From Salvia splendens (taxonomy: Eukaryota; Streptophyta; Magnoliopsida; Lamiales; Lamiaceae): a stretch of 64,000 bases of DNA. Under the pieces are notes generated by a model that was not told the DNA's origin, searched no databases, and saw nothing but the letters and a program-made list of their open reading frames with translations. Shown here piece after piece: positions 54,120 through 64,000 of this stretch (its first letter is position 1; every line of letters begins with the position of its first letter). The translations under genes were made by a program, and so were the position numbers. The stretch is taken from the NCBI RefSeq assembly GCF_004379255.2, contig NC_056050.1, forward strand, positions 1,240,001 to 1,304,000. The letters run 5' to 3'.

Positions 54120-57100
54120 ATGGAGACCTCTTCCCCTCCCTTCTCTCTCGCTCTCGTGCTCTTGACATTAACCAGCGTTACACTGATCACCTCTTCCTCC
54201 CCGTTTTCCAACTCAACTACTGATCAAGACGCTCTCCTCGCCTTCAAAAACGCTATCATTTTGGACTCCGATTCCATCCTGATCAGCAACTGGTCCGCTA
54301 ACGCTTCCGTCTGTAGCTGGACTGGCGTCTCATGCAGCCTCGACCACCAAAGGGTCACGGCCCTCAATTTCTCCGGCTTCCTCCTCCACGGAACCATCTC
54401 TCCACATCTTGGAAACTTAACGTTCCTTCAGTCTCTGGACATGAGCTCCAACAATTTCACAGGCTCCATACCCTCAGAGCTGTCCAACATCCAAAGGCTG
54501 CAGACTTTGAACTTAGCGAGTAATCAGCTCGTGGGAGGTCTACCGAGTGGCATCTTCGCCAACATGTCTATGTTGGTGGAGATCAACCTCAGCTCTAACA
54601 AGCTATCGGGCGAGCTCCCAAGTGATATATGCACTAACACTCCGAAACTCAAGAGATTATTTCTGACCGAAAATAAAATTGATGGAAAAATCCCGAAGAG
54701 TATATGCAAGTGCGGAGATATGGAAGATTTGGAAATATCCTCTAACCAACTCACTGGCAACATACCGACTGAAATAGGGAACTTGACGAAGCTTACTTTC
54801 TTAAGCATGTTTTTTAATCATTTGGAAGGTATCATCATCTCTTCTTATTTGAAATTACTATCATGTTTAGTTAAATATTCATCAACTTTTTTATATAATG
54901 ATTCTAATTGAGCAGGAGACATTCCTTCATCTGTCTTCAACATTTCTTCTCTGGAAATTGTGTACCTTGGTAACAACATGCTTACTAGTAGCGTCCCCAT
55001 TTTCAACAGTTTAACCAGGCTTCAAATATTGTATCTTGACAGCAACAACTTGATAGGTAATTAATTAACAACTTTAGAGTATGTAGAAGCTATAATTTGG
55101 AAGTCTTCTTTTTGGCTAACTATGTTGTACTTGTATTTGTAGGTGACATGCCCAAAGAAATTGGATACCTCACCTCGTTGCAGCATCTAATACTTAATAA
55201 CAACAGCTTGACAGGTAAAATTAACATGTTGACTAAAGTTGAGAAATATCACTAAACTATAAGGAGAGAAGAAATACCACTAAGAGCATGTGGGCTCGCG
55301 CGTAACGCGTGCGCTCGGACCATCCGCCTTGTTTTGAACGTTGTTTTTAAACAATAAATCCTACTTCCTCCGTCCCAACTAAATTGAGTCGTATTTCGTT
55401 TTTGGGATGTCTCAACTGAAGTGGGTCATTTTTTTTTTTACAAAAAAACTAAGTATTCAATCATTCTTAGTTTACTCTCTCTTATCTATCCTACTTTATT
55501 TTATCTCCTATTTTATTATATCTTCATCCAACTCATTTAACACAATTTCTTAATTTAGTGGAAAGTGGGTCCTACTTTTATATATTAGTTTTATAATAAA
55601 ATGTGAGTGGAAAAATGTTAGTGGAATGAGTGACTTATTACCGTTTATGGAATATTTCAAACGGGACTCCTAAAGTGGGACACACTGGTTAACTGGGACT
55701 CCTAAAGTGGAACGAAGGGAGTATTTAGTTAATGATTAACTATTACTAACTTTGTCCCCCATTAATTGACACCCTGACTTTTGACTACTTTTGGTAATGA
55801 GCCATATATTCCACTAACTTATCATACTCACATTTTATTATGAAACTAATGTATAAAAGTAGGACCCACTTTCACTACTTTTCTTAAAACCCATGCCAAG
55901 TCAACCGGTTCTAATTAATGGGGGACAGACGGAGTAATTAATACAATATTTGATTTTTAATTACACATGTTTGCACTCAAGTTTTGGTGTTCGAATATTA
56001 ATTAGATTGTACTTTTATCTGACATATCTTGTAGTCTTGTAAACAGATTATTAATATCTTTAAATATTGCTCATGAAAATAACAAGATATAACTGAAAAT
56101 TCACCAACTCAATCATCACATGCTCTTTTACTGAAAAGTATTTTATGCAATTTAGGTCACATACCAAAGCAAATTGGGAACCTTACTATGCTGAAAACGT
56201 TATTCATTGATTCCAACAAGTTGACAGGTATGTATATTAGTAATCGGTACGGTATAACAGTATATAGTGCGCCGAAATCTGGTATACCGAAGTATTTGAT
56301 ACGGTATCGATATGATATTCTCTCATAAGTCATACCGATATTTTCGATACAGTTACGGTATGGTAATTTTGGTACATTATATCATACCGACTGATAAACA
56401 TATAAGATAGGAAGCCCTAACTTAACCCAAAACCATGGTCAAAGGTAAAGGGTTGACTCCCTATTATATGCTATTCCACACTTTCGTGTGAAACCGATGT
56501 GGGATCGTATCAATCCATCCCTCTTTTAAACCGGACGTCCACGGACGGCACACGCCACGGGCCCACCATCCGCTTTACGGCCCTTTTTTCCTTTCGGGCC
56601 CACGTTTTTTTTTTCGGTGGCACCCCTTGGTCACACCTACGGGTAGCCCCTTTCCGTAGGACATCCGGATCCACGTTCACCGCACCAAATTGATAAACAT
56701 ATAAGATAGGAAGCCCTAACTTAACCCAAAACCATGGTCAAAGGTAAAGGGTTGACTCCCTATTATATGCTATTCCACACTTTCGTGTGAAACCGATGTG
56801 GGATCGTATCACCGACCTACCCCGTATAATGACATGATATACATTTAAAAGAATACACTGACGCATGCAAGTTCATTACTATATATTAATGAAATTTACT
56901 GAATATGAATTACTTGATGAAAGGTGAACTACCTGAAGAGCTTGGTAATCTCAAAAACATCACACTTATTCAAGCACAGATAAATGCTTTGAGAGGTTCC
57001 ATCCCACATTCCATATTTAATCTCTCTACATTGAAGGTATTATCTCTTTCGTTCAATCATCTCTCCGGCCGTCTTCCTCCAAACATAGGCCTCTCACTTG

Positions 57101-59404
57101 TCAATCTCGAAGAGCTATATTTATCTTCCAATAGACTCACCGGAGAAATCCCAACCACTATCAGCAATGCTTCCATGCTTACTAGCTTGGAGTTGAATAA
57201 TAACTCATTCACTGGCTCCATTCCCCACTTTGATAACTTAAGGTCCCTCGAAGTCCTTCGACTTTGGGGAAACAATCTAACGGGAGCTGACTCTCCGGAT
57301 CAAGAGCTCACATTTCTCTCTTCGTTAACTAACTGCCCGTATTTGGAGACCTTGGACATATCACATAACCCGCGGATAAATGGTGTTCTCCCGCCTTCGG
57401 TTGGGAACTTATCTGCCTCTCTCACCAGTTTTCAAGCATTTAACTGCAGCATCCGAGGAGTTATTCCTTCTGCTTTTGGAAATTTGAGCAATTTACAAAC
57501 TTTGGATTTATCTACGAATAATCTCACAGGATTCATCCCGGCAACAATGGGGAAGTTGAAACAACTGGGGATGTTACTCCTCTATAATAACCGGCTGGGA
57601 GGATATATCCCTCGTGATCTCTGTCGAATGAGTAAATTGATCAACTTGGGCTTGTATGCCAACATGCTTGTAGGTTCGATACCAGAATGTTTGGGGGATG
57701 TTAAATCTCTAAGAATGGTCGCAATGAACTCGAACAAGCTGAGTTCCACTCTCCCTTCGGAAATCTTTGGTCTTGCAGACCTCATACTTTTGGACTTGTC
57801 TTCGAACAATCTGAGTGGTCAACTTCCGTATATTGGAAGGTTGAAAGTTATTTACACGTTAAATTTATCCTCTAACAAGTTTTCAGGCTCTATTCCTGAA
57901 TCAATTGGCGGATGTGAGTCACTTGTATACCTAGATTTGTCGAACAATACGTTTAATGCTTCCATCCCTCAGTCGGTGGGAGAGGCCAAAGGATTGAAGG
58001 TATTGGATCTATCCTATAATCACCTCTCTGGTTTGATACCTGAATCACTGGAAAATCTCAAACTCAAGTTTTTAAATGTGTCTTATAATAAATTGGAAGG
58101 GTATATACCAGATGAGGGTTGTTTTACCATGTTTGATGCTCAGTCATTTCTCAACAACTTTGAGTTATGTGGCTCGGAGAGATATCAAGTGCCATCTTGT
58201 CCGAAAAATCATCCAAAATCAAAGGTTGTTGCTGTTGTAATGAAATATGTTGTTCCACCCTTTGTTGCATTCTTATTTGTGGTGGTTGGTTTACTCATTC
58301 TGATAAGGAGATGGAGGCGGCCACGAGAAAATCCACCTACTACAGATAATTCATCAAAACTAGGGAGCTGGAAATTAGTTTCGGAGAAAGAACTAGAGCA
58401 GGGAACAAGTTCGTTTAGTGAGACGAATCTCCTTGGTAAAGGAAGCATCGGTTCAGTATTCAAAGCAACACTAGCAGATGGGAGAGATGTTGCGGTGAAA
58501 AAGTTCAACTTACAAGTAAAAGGAGCCGCCAGGATCTTTGAAACTGAGAGCCATATACTGAGCACCATTCGACATAGAAACCTGGTGAAGATACATGGTT
58601 GTTGCAGTAACCCTGAATTCAAAGCCTTGATTCTTGCATACATGCCGAATGGAAGCTTGGAGAAATGGCTGCATTCAGACAAGAATTGTCTTGATCTGGT
58701 GGAAAGACTACAAATAGCAATCGATGTGGCGTTAGCTTTGGAATATCTTCATCATGACCATATATACCCTGTCGCTCACTGTGATATAAAACCAAGCAAT
58801 GTGTTGCTCGATGCAGATATGACTGCTCATGTTGGGGATTTTGGTATCGCCAAGCTCTTTGACCACGACGAGGCTGCAGTTCACACTATAGCTATGGGAA
58901 CTATTGGATATGTAGCACCAGGTAATGCGTAATTTTATAAAATCTTGAATTTAACTTTCTTTAGTGTGAACTTAGTACAATCATTTATGTTATTATGATG
59001 ATTTGTGTTGAACGTGAGAATTGCAATTTGTAGAGTTTGTATCAGAAGGAATGGTATCCACAACGGGAGATGTATACAGTTATGGGATACTGTTGTTGGA
59101 GATGTTCACAAGCAAGAAGCCGATAGATGATATGTTCAACGGCGAAATGAGCATAAAGGAGTGGGTGGGTAAAGCATTAAACGGAAATCAAATAAGTGTA
59201 GTTGTGGCCTCTGTTTTGGTATCAATAGAAGATGAACATTCTTCTGCAAAGTTAGAATGTGTGACATCTGTTTTTGAATTGGCAATGAAATGTGTGGCCT
59301 TTTTACCACACGAAAGAATCAACATGAAGCAAGTAGTAGCTGCTCTACAGAAGATCAAAGCCAAGTTTACAGTCGAAGATATGCAGAAGAAGCATCGCAG
59401 GTGA
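54120..59404 (+). CDS. RLK-B: LRR receptor kinase, LRR-XII-like, 6 exons, intact
   Basis: Tandem paralog of RLK-A. Exons 54120-54828, 54916-55056, 55143-55214, 56156-56227, 56924-58921 and 59034-59404 join to 3363 nt (1120 aa) with the same phase-1 GT-AG junctions. Exons 2 to 6 have exactly the same lengths as in RLK-A. Same order: signal peptide, LRRNT (CSWTGVSC), over 20 LRRs, membrane segment (VVPPFVAFLFVVVGLL) and non-RD kinase (GKGSIGSVF, VAVKK, AHCDIKPSN, GDFGIA, VAPEF). Differences from RLK-A concentrate in the LRR faces and at a few kinase sites (KKFNLQVKGAA instead of KVFDLQVERAI). Introns 3 and 4 are enlarged by MITEs and a TRIM, yet all splice signals are intact. Function as an immune or developmental receptor is by family; the ligand is unknown. 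Confidence 0.93.
55364..55721. mobile_element. Stowaway-like MITE in RLK-B intron 3
   Basis: CTTCCTCCGTCCCAACTAAA start, GTGGAACGAAGGGAG end, TA-flanked. Near the right end GGGACTCCTAAAGTGG occurs twice, a small internal duplication. Confidence 0.75.
55748..55934. mobile_element. Second Stowaway-like MITE in RLK-B intron 3
   Basis: TTTGTCCCCCATTAATTG near the left end and TTAATGGGGGACAGACGGAG at the right end are inverted copies. The left terminus is slightly eroded. Confidence 0.75.
56240..56870. repeat. GGTACGGTAT-rich degenerate element in RLK-B intron 4
   Basis: Flanks of the TRIM are filled with variants of ATCGGTACGGTAT, GGTATACCGA, CATACCGA and TACCCCGTAT. It resembles short-motif-rich non-autonomous elements such as the ACACGA one at 44.3 kb, but clear terminal inverted repeats are not seen. 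Confidence 0.4.
56392..56811 (-). mobile_element. TRIM (miniature LTR retrotransposon), 420 bp, identical LTRs
   Basis: Direct repeats 56392-56512 and 56691-56811 are 121 bp each and identical by eye. They read TGATACGATCCC...GTTTATCA on the minus strand and are flanked by the 5-bp duplication CCGAC (56387-56391, 56812-56816). On the minus strand a purine tract (AAAAGAGGGATGGA) precedes the left, 3' LTR, and TTGGTGCGGTGAACGTGG follows the right, 5' LTR at the primer-site position. The tRNA match is not settled. There is no coding capacity. It sits in RLK-B intron 4 in antisense orientation. Confidence 0.88.
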
Positions 59405-59499
59405 TAGATCGTATGCTACTTACTTTAGTTAAGCAATAATGTTTGGTATGTCTTGCGTGTCGAGGTATTTGGTGTGGCAAGTATGGTTGTATAGTGTGG

Positions 59500-59850
59500 A
59501 GGGAGTAGTTTGTTGATTTTGTGTGCATTTTCAGATTACGAATGTTTGTAGTGCGGAGAAGTAGTAGTATTTATTTTGTGTGTATTTATAGATTGCGAAT
59601 GGTTATATTGTGGAGTAGTAGTATGATTTTGTTTGTATTTATAGATTGTGAATGGTTGTAGTGTGGAGAAGTAGTATGTTTATTTTGTGCGTATTTATTG
59701 ATTGTGAATGGTTATAGTGTGGATTAGTAGTATGATTTTGTGTGTATTATAGATTGTGAATGGTTGTAGCGTGGAAAAGTAGTATGTTTGATTTTGTGTG
59801 TATTTAGAGCTTGTGAATGGTTGTGGCGTGGAGAAGTAGTATGTTTGATT
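59500..59850. repeat. Minisatellite downstream of RLK-B (~60 bp x 6)
   Basis: About six units of TATTTATAGATTGTGAATGG, TTGTAGTGTGGAGAAGTAGT, ATGATTTTGTGTG, variable in length. Same family as 39480-39670 behind RLK-A. Confidence 0.85.
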
Positions 59851-60880
59851 ATGTATAATATATATAAACAAAATTATTATTTGAATATATTCTTAATAGA
59901 TAAAAATAAACAATTATTGAGAAATATGATTTGTATATGGAAAAATATTTATTTGTATAATAGTCATCGTTAGGTTTATACAATTTATATAATAATTATT
60001 CTTTTAATGTGTATAATAGTATTTATTAGTTAACATATAGATAAATTCATAAACATAAGCAAATCGATAATGATAAAGCACTATTGAATAATAGTTCATG
60101 TAATAATATTTGTTGTTAAATTATAATAATAGAAGATAGAGTACTTATATGGACAAAGAATGATGTGAGATCTATCATATAGTTATAAATAATGAATTTT
60201 ATCCCATATTGAAAGAAAGAGTAACGCATCCAAGAATGTATAACTATAAAAAAGAATAATCCAATACTCTCTCTTCCAATTTAAATGTTAAAGTCCAATA
60301 TTAAGTATTGATATTTTAAAAATCAAAAGGTTTAACTTTAAGTATAAGCAATTGATTTTTTTTGTCTTTTTAGTCTTTATTACGTATAAAATATGCATAA
60401 ATAAAATTCAAACAATAAGGTGAAAGTTGCAATTTTATTGATAATAAAATTGAACAAGACCTAAAGTTACAACTTATAACGATTACAATTTATTTATAAA
60501 ATTTAATAAACAATACTTTAAGTTAGACCTCTTGATTTTTAAAGTCCCAATAATTAAAGTTGGATTCGAGGTATTAATTTGGAAGAGGGTGTATTGGATT
60601 ATTCTATTTTATAGTTACACATTCTTGGATGTGTTACTCTTTCTTTCAATGTGGGAGAAGTCATTATTTATAACTATATATGATAGATCTTGACAGTTAT
60701 TTATTTATAACTATATATGATAGATCTCCACAGTTATTTCTTAACAATAACTATTATACATATAATTATTTTTCTATATACAAATCATATTTCTAAACAG
60801 TTATTTATTTTTATCAATCAAGAATTTATTCAAATAATAATTTTATTATATATATTATATAAAAAAGAAGAAAAGTAGAA
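59850..60880. repeat. Large foldback element with long inverted arms
   Basis: The outer arms pair 59852-59960 (AATATATATAAACAAAATTA, ATTATTTGAATATATTC) with 60750-60870. The inner arms pair 60170-60290 (GAGATCTATCATATAGTT, GTAACGCATCCAAGAATGT) with 60585-60730 (complement). The arms make up most of the element around a 270-bp centre. No coding sequence. It has no counterpart in block A and accounts for part of the larger RLK-B to GH17-B spacing. Confidence 0.75.
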
Positions 60881-61020
60881 GACAAAAGAAAATTTCGTAT
60901 CCCACATTAGAAAAAGATGAATGAATGATCTAAACACGTAGTTATAAAAGAAAACGCTTCAACCTATTTTGTCCCACATCGAAAGTGAAACATAAAACAT
61001 TCAAGGATATCTCTATAAAA
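60202..61020. promoter_or_regulatory. Four USE-TATA modules like plant snRNA promoters
   Basis: Each module has a TCCCAYATYR box and a TATAAAA box at nearly fixed distance. (1) plus, 60202-60211 and 60245, 33 bases between. (2) minus, 60656-60647 and 60613, 33 between. (3) plus, 60900-60909 and 60943, 33 between. (4) plus, 60972-60981 (perfect TCCCACATCG) and 61014, 32 between. In plants RTCCCACATCG is the upstream sequence element of U-snRNA genes, and a spacing of about 33 is that of the Pol II type. No recognisable snRNA follows any of them. Confidence 0.6.
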
Positions 61021-61159
61021 GAGAAATAAATGGTTTCATAGAATTCACAAGCCCATCAAATATATATTGGCTATTATAAATTTCTTGTATTCAATTATTT
61101 GTAAAAATTATTTTTAAAATATAAAAATTAATTTTTATAAATAAAAAGTATATATTTTT

Positions 61160-61345
61160 TAAATTTTAAATCGTCGGTTTAACCGTTGAACTGGTGGTTC
61201 GGAACCAGTGGTTCCGGTTTCACATTTCATTGAACCTGAACCGGACCTTGTGAACCGCCGAACCGTCTGGCGGTTTACCTGTTCTAGTTCCGGTTTATGA
61301 ACCAGCGATTAACCGCCGGTCCGGTTCGGTTTGTGCATGCCTACG
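61160..61345. repeat. GGTTCCGG-rich degenerate element
   Basis: Dense variants of GGTTCGGAACC, GAACCGG and CGGTTTAACCG, ending TTTGTGCATGCCTA. It resembles the interior of a small hAT-like element. A left terminus was not found. Confidence 0.4.
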
Positions 61346-61997
61346 TGGGCGCATGTGTGATAGGCACAAATGACCTTGCGCATGTGGCGAACTGACGGGC
61401 CTGCGAAGTGTGCATGAGACATGTGTTCTCATCGTACCTAATCCACAAAGTTCAATCGACAATTCTCCTCAATAATAGATCGATCTTTTGGGGCTAATTA
61501 GTGGGATTGTAGTAATCACTCTCGTGCCCATGGGCGGATCCAGCCCTTTACCAGGTTATATTTGTCACAAATTTGATGTATATATATAAAATTATACCAA
61601 ATGACCTTTTTCAAAAATGAATATTTTATTAACTTTGCCTGAAGCTCCTAACGTGACAATCGCGTGTGAGGCTACTTCTAACAAAGATTGTAGAGATGGA
61701 GAAGGTTGACAGAAGAGATGATTGAGGACATGGTTTGGTGGTGTTTAAGATGATTGAGGGGAAGCCGGATATGGATAGATTTCGATTTGCGGCAACGATG
61801 GCGATTGGATTGGGGTTAGGGTTGCCTTGAAAAGAAAACAAAATGTTTAAATGGTTGGACATTTTGTCCATGTATGATAGGATTTTCTACACCATATTAC
61901 CGCGGAATTTCAAAGTTGCGAGTGATAAAAATTTACCAAAACTTCATAATTTATTCCCAATTTTATTTGTTGTTGTAACCATCAACGTTATATCTTA
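61346..61997. other. Intergenic
   Basis: No gene recognised. A minus-strand frame of 80 codons at 61629-61871 has no familiar motif, no promoter context and is treated as chance. Confidence 0.4.
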
Positions 61998-62212
61998 CTC
62001 CCTTCGTCCCTGAAAATTTATCACCTTTCACTTTTACCATTTTTGGCAATGAACTCCATATTCCACTAACTCATTCTCACTCACATTTTATTTTAAAACT
62101 AATATATAAAAGTAGGACCCACGTACCACTAACTTTTTCAACCCACTTTCTATTACATTTCTTAAAATCCATGTCGGGTCAAATAGTGATGAATTTTGGG
62201 GGATCGAGGGAG
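61998..62212. mobile_element. Stowaway MITE
   Basis: CTCCCTTCGTCCCTGAAAAT start, ATTTTGGGGGATCGAGGGAG end, TA on both sides. A second right-end remnant (GACAGAGGGAGTA) lies near 62400-62412. Confidence 0.85.
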
Positions 62213-62474
62213 TATATCCTAATATTTCCATTAATGTTCGCACTGCAGTCATTGTTACAACGACACACATTTGAACTTATTTCACTCACAACACATCCAA
62301 CTACATTAATCAACTTGAAATTACAATAAAAGTAGGATATGGATATCCTATTGCACTTATTAAAATTCTTGCTAAAAGTAAACAAGACACTAGTTCGTGG
62401 ACAGAGGGAGTACAGTCTAAACGCACACGGCAAACTCGTTCACACCACCATGTACGACACACACACTTAAGAAA

Positions 62475-63538
62475 TCACTGGAACCGAAACGGGAACTTGG
62501 GCTGGCCGTTGGGAAGGAAGATACCGAAATGCCTCTCGTAGTCCGGGCCGGGCCTTAGATTCTCATCGAACATAGCAAATATGTACGTCTCTATAGGCTG
62601 GCCGGGCCTCATCGGTGTTCCAGTCCTCACTACGCGCATCAAATTGTTGATGTAGGTTCTTGCATTGTTAACCGTGTAGATGGGTCCATCGCTGAGAGCT
62701 GTTGTGTTGCGCTCTCCATCGTCGAATGGAATGTTTCCATTTCGATGAGGTGCCGATGGCGGTGGCGGTGGCGGGCTTGGTTGACCAGACGTTACCTTAG
62801 ACCCCACTTTTACATCCGATTCAGTTTTTTTTTGAAGGGATAATGGCGATGCTGCCGTAAGGATCTTGGTCATGGCGGCAATGAAGGCATCGTGGATCAC
62901 GTAGAAGAGGTTGTCGTAGTAGACGCCGCCGAGAACGACGCCGCTGTTGGGCTGCAGAAGCGCGAAGGAGAGGTTGATGTTCCTCCGGTCGTTGAGGTAG
63001 GCGTAGAACGGGAACACGTTGATATGCATCGGGGCTCCGGTGTCCCTTATGAACTCGAGTATCGGCCGGATGAACCAGTTCACGCTGCACTTGAACGCGG
63101 CTGCCTGGGGTGGGCTCCACTGGCTCAGGAGGTTTATCTGGATGGACGTCGAGACTTGGATCCGGCCTCCCTGCCCGGCCGCGCGGATGGCGCGGTAGAC
63201 ATTCTGCATCGCCGGGAACACGAACGGCCCCAGCTCAGAATTGGGGTCGATCTCGTTCCCGACGATGATGTAGCGAAACGTGACGTTCGGGAAGCGGAGT
63301 ATGTTGCTGCGGACCCAGGCGGTCGCCGCCTGGGGGCAGTTGGCGAGATCACGTAGGTCGGAGTGGGCGACGCCCATCATGAGGCGGATGTTGGTGCCGC
63401 CGAGGGCGCGGAGAGTCGGGGCGTGGGGGTCGAAGAGACGCATCCTGCGGATGTTGTTCTGTTGGTACAGGGGCACCGTTGCGGCCGGGCCGGGCACGTT
63501 GGTGCCCAGCCGTCCGAAGAATGTGCCAACCTGGCCAG
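62475..63538 (-). CDS. GH17-B: beta-1,3-glucanase-like protein lacking the nucleophile segment (exon 2; exon 1 outside window)
   Basis: Paralog of GH17-A in the same position behind RLK-B. The acceptor after 63539 and the conserved intron show that the short signal-peptide exon lies just beyond position 64000. 354 codons of exon 2 are seen, ending in FPFRFQ and a stop. It conserves NNIRRMRLFDP, LMMGVAHSDL, FRYIIVGNEI (proton-donor Glu), QNVYRAIR, NARTYINNL, GQPIETY, MFDEN and ERHFGIFLPNG. As in GH17-A the SE(S/T)GWPS nucleophile motif is missing. Its place is taken by a different low-complexity stretch with a run of prolines (SGQPSPPPPPP). The two paralogs agree closely outside that stretch and hardly at all inside it. 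A secreted, probably non-catalytic wall-associated protein is my inference. Confidence 0.85.
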
Positions 63539-63539
63539 C

Positions 63540-64000
63540 TGCATAATTCTAGTTGTGTAAGTAAGAATGACTGGTCAAGTTGGCTAAATGCATATAAATG
63601 TGTTTCATGCAACATAATTAAGCAAGGATTTTGACAGGGGTATTCGATCCTGCCAATGCAGGATCAAAACTTAGTCCTAACAAAATTTAAGTTTATGTTG
63701 CATGAAAAACACACAACAAAGAAACTGTCATTATACTTGTGTAAGACAGTCTAACGAGTCAACATTTGTTGACTATATGTGTTTCATGCAACATAGTTAA
63801 AGCAAAGGTTTCGTTGGGACTGAGTTTCAATCCTGCTATACAATGAACATTGCAAAGCAGGATCACAACTCGGTCCTAACAAAATTGACGCTTATGTCGT
63901 ATGAAACATGTGCGTTTGTTACACTTGACAAACTGCATCTACTACACTAGTGTTTGTGTTAGAATTGACGATAAGGTATAAATAATTTGAGCAATTGATT
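63540..64000. repeat. GH17-B intron with two foldback hairpins
   Basis: Hairpins at 63599-63713 and 63778-63909 with TGTTTCATGCAACATA arms match those of the GH17-A intron in order and position. The window ends just before the intron donor. Confidence 0.75.

Noticed and set aside
60972..61100. A U-snRNA gene behind the best USE-TATA module
   Set aside because: The sequence after the TATA box does not resemble U1, U2, U4, U5 or U6. Only the promoter-like part is supported.
1..64000. tRNA, rRNA, CRISPR or bacterial-type operons
   Set aside because: None seen. Introns, LRR kinases, PPR and plant transposons show a plant nuclear region, and no repeat array has CRISPR form.

Overview
This window is nuclear DNA of a flowering plant, almost certainly a eudicot. 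It is AT-rich and has GT-AG introns whose positions are shared between paralogs. It holds a DYW-type PPR gene, leucine-rich-repeat immune receptors, F-box genes with F-box-associated domains, GH17 proteins, Ty1/copia and Harbinger elements, a probable Helitron, a TRIM and many Stowaway MITEs of the CTCCCTCCGTCC type. An asterid of the Lamiales kind would fit, but that is an impression and not a demonstrated assignment.

Layout. 0-2 kb: 3' part of a PPR-DYW editing-factor gene. 3-5 kb: F-box pseudogene behind a 275-bp triplication. 6.5-12.4 kb (minus): intact four-exon LRR receptor-like protein, RLP-1. 13.3-14.4 kb: broken RLP relic. 15.8-20.8 kb: intact young Ty1/copia element. 21.5-24.3 kb (minus): F-box fragment, then a second intact but shorter receptor, RLP-2. 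25.1-29.2 kb: copia derivative without reverse transcriptase, nested in a MITE. 29.6-31.0 kb (minus): F-box pseudogene. 31.1-33.0 kb: Harbinger element with a broken transposase. 34.5-41.7 kb: block A, an F-box relic, an intact six-exon LRR-XII-like receptor kinase (RLK-A) and GH17-A. 44-51 kb: hAT-like element, probable solo LTR, truncated F-box gene, G-box MITE and probable Helitron. 52.5-64 kb: block B, a diverged copy of block A with F-box, RLK-B and GH17-B, expanded by MITEs, a TRIM inside an RLK-B intron and a large foldback.

How the parts relate. The receptor kinases and the receptor-like proteins share the same N-terminal exon architecture, with phase-1 introns at the conserved LRR glycine. 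The RLPs switch in the middle of the last large exon from LRR-XII-kinase-like sequence to Cf-type RLP sequence (island domain, acidic stretch, membrane anchor, no kinase). They therefore look like natural chimeras between two receptor classes. RLK-A and RLK-B have a non-RD kinase motif (HCD), as in known pattern-recognition receptors. The linked GH17 genes lack the segment that carries the usual catalytic nucleophile. The window reads as a resistance-type gene cluster shaped by tandem duplication, LRR-unit gain and loss, and nested recent transposition.
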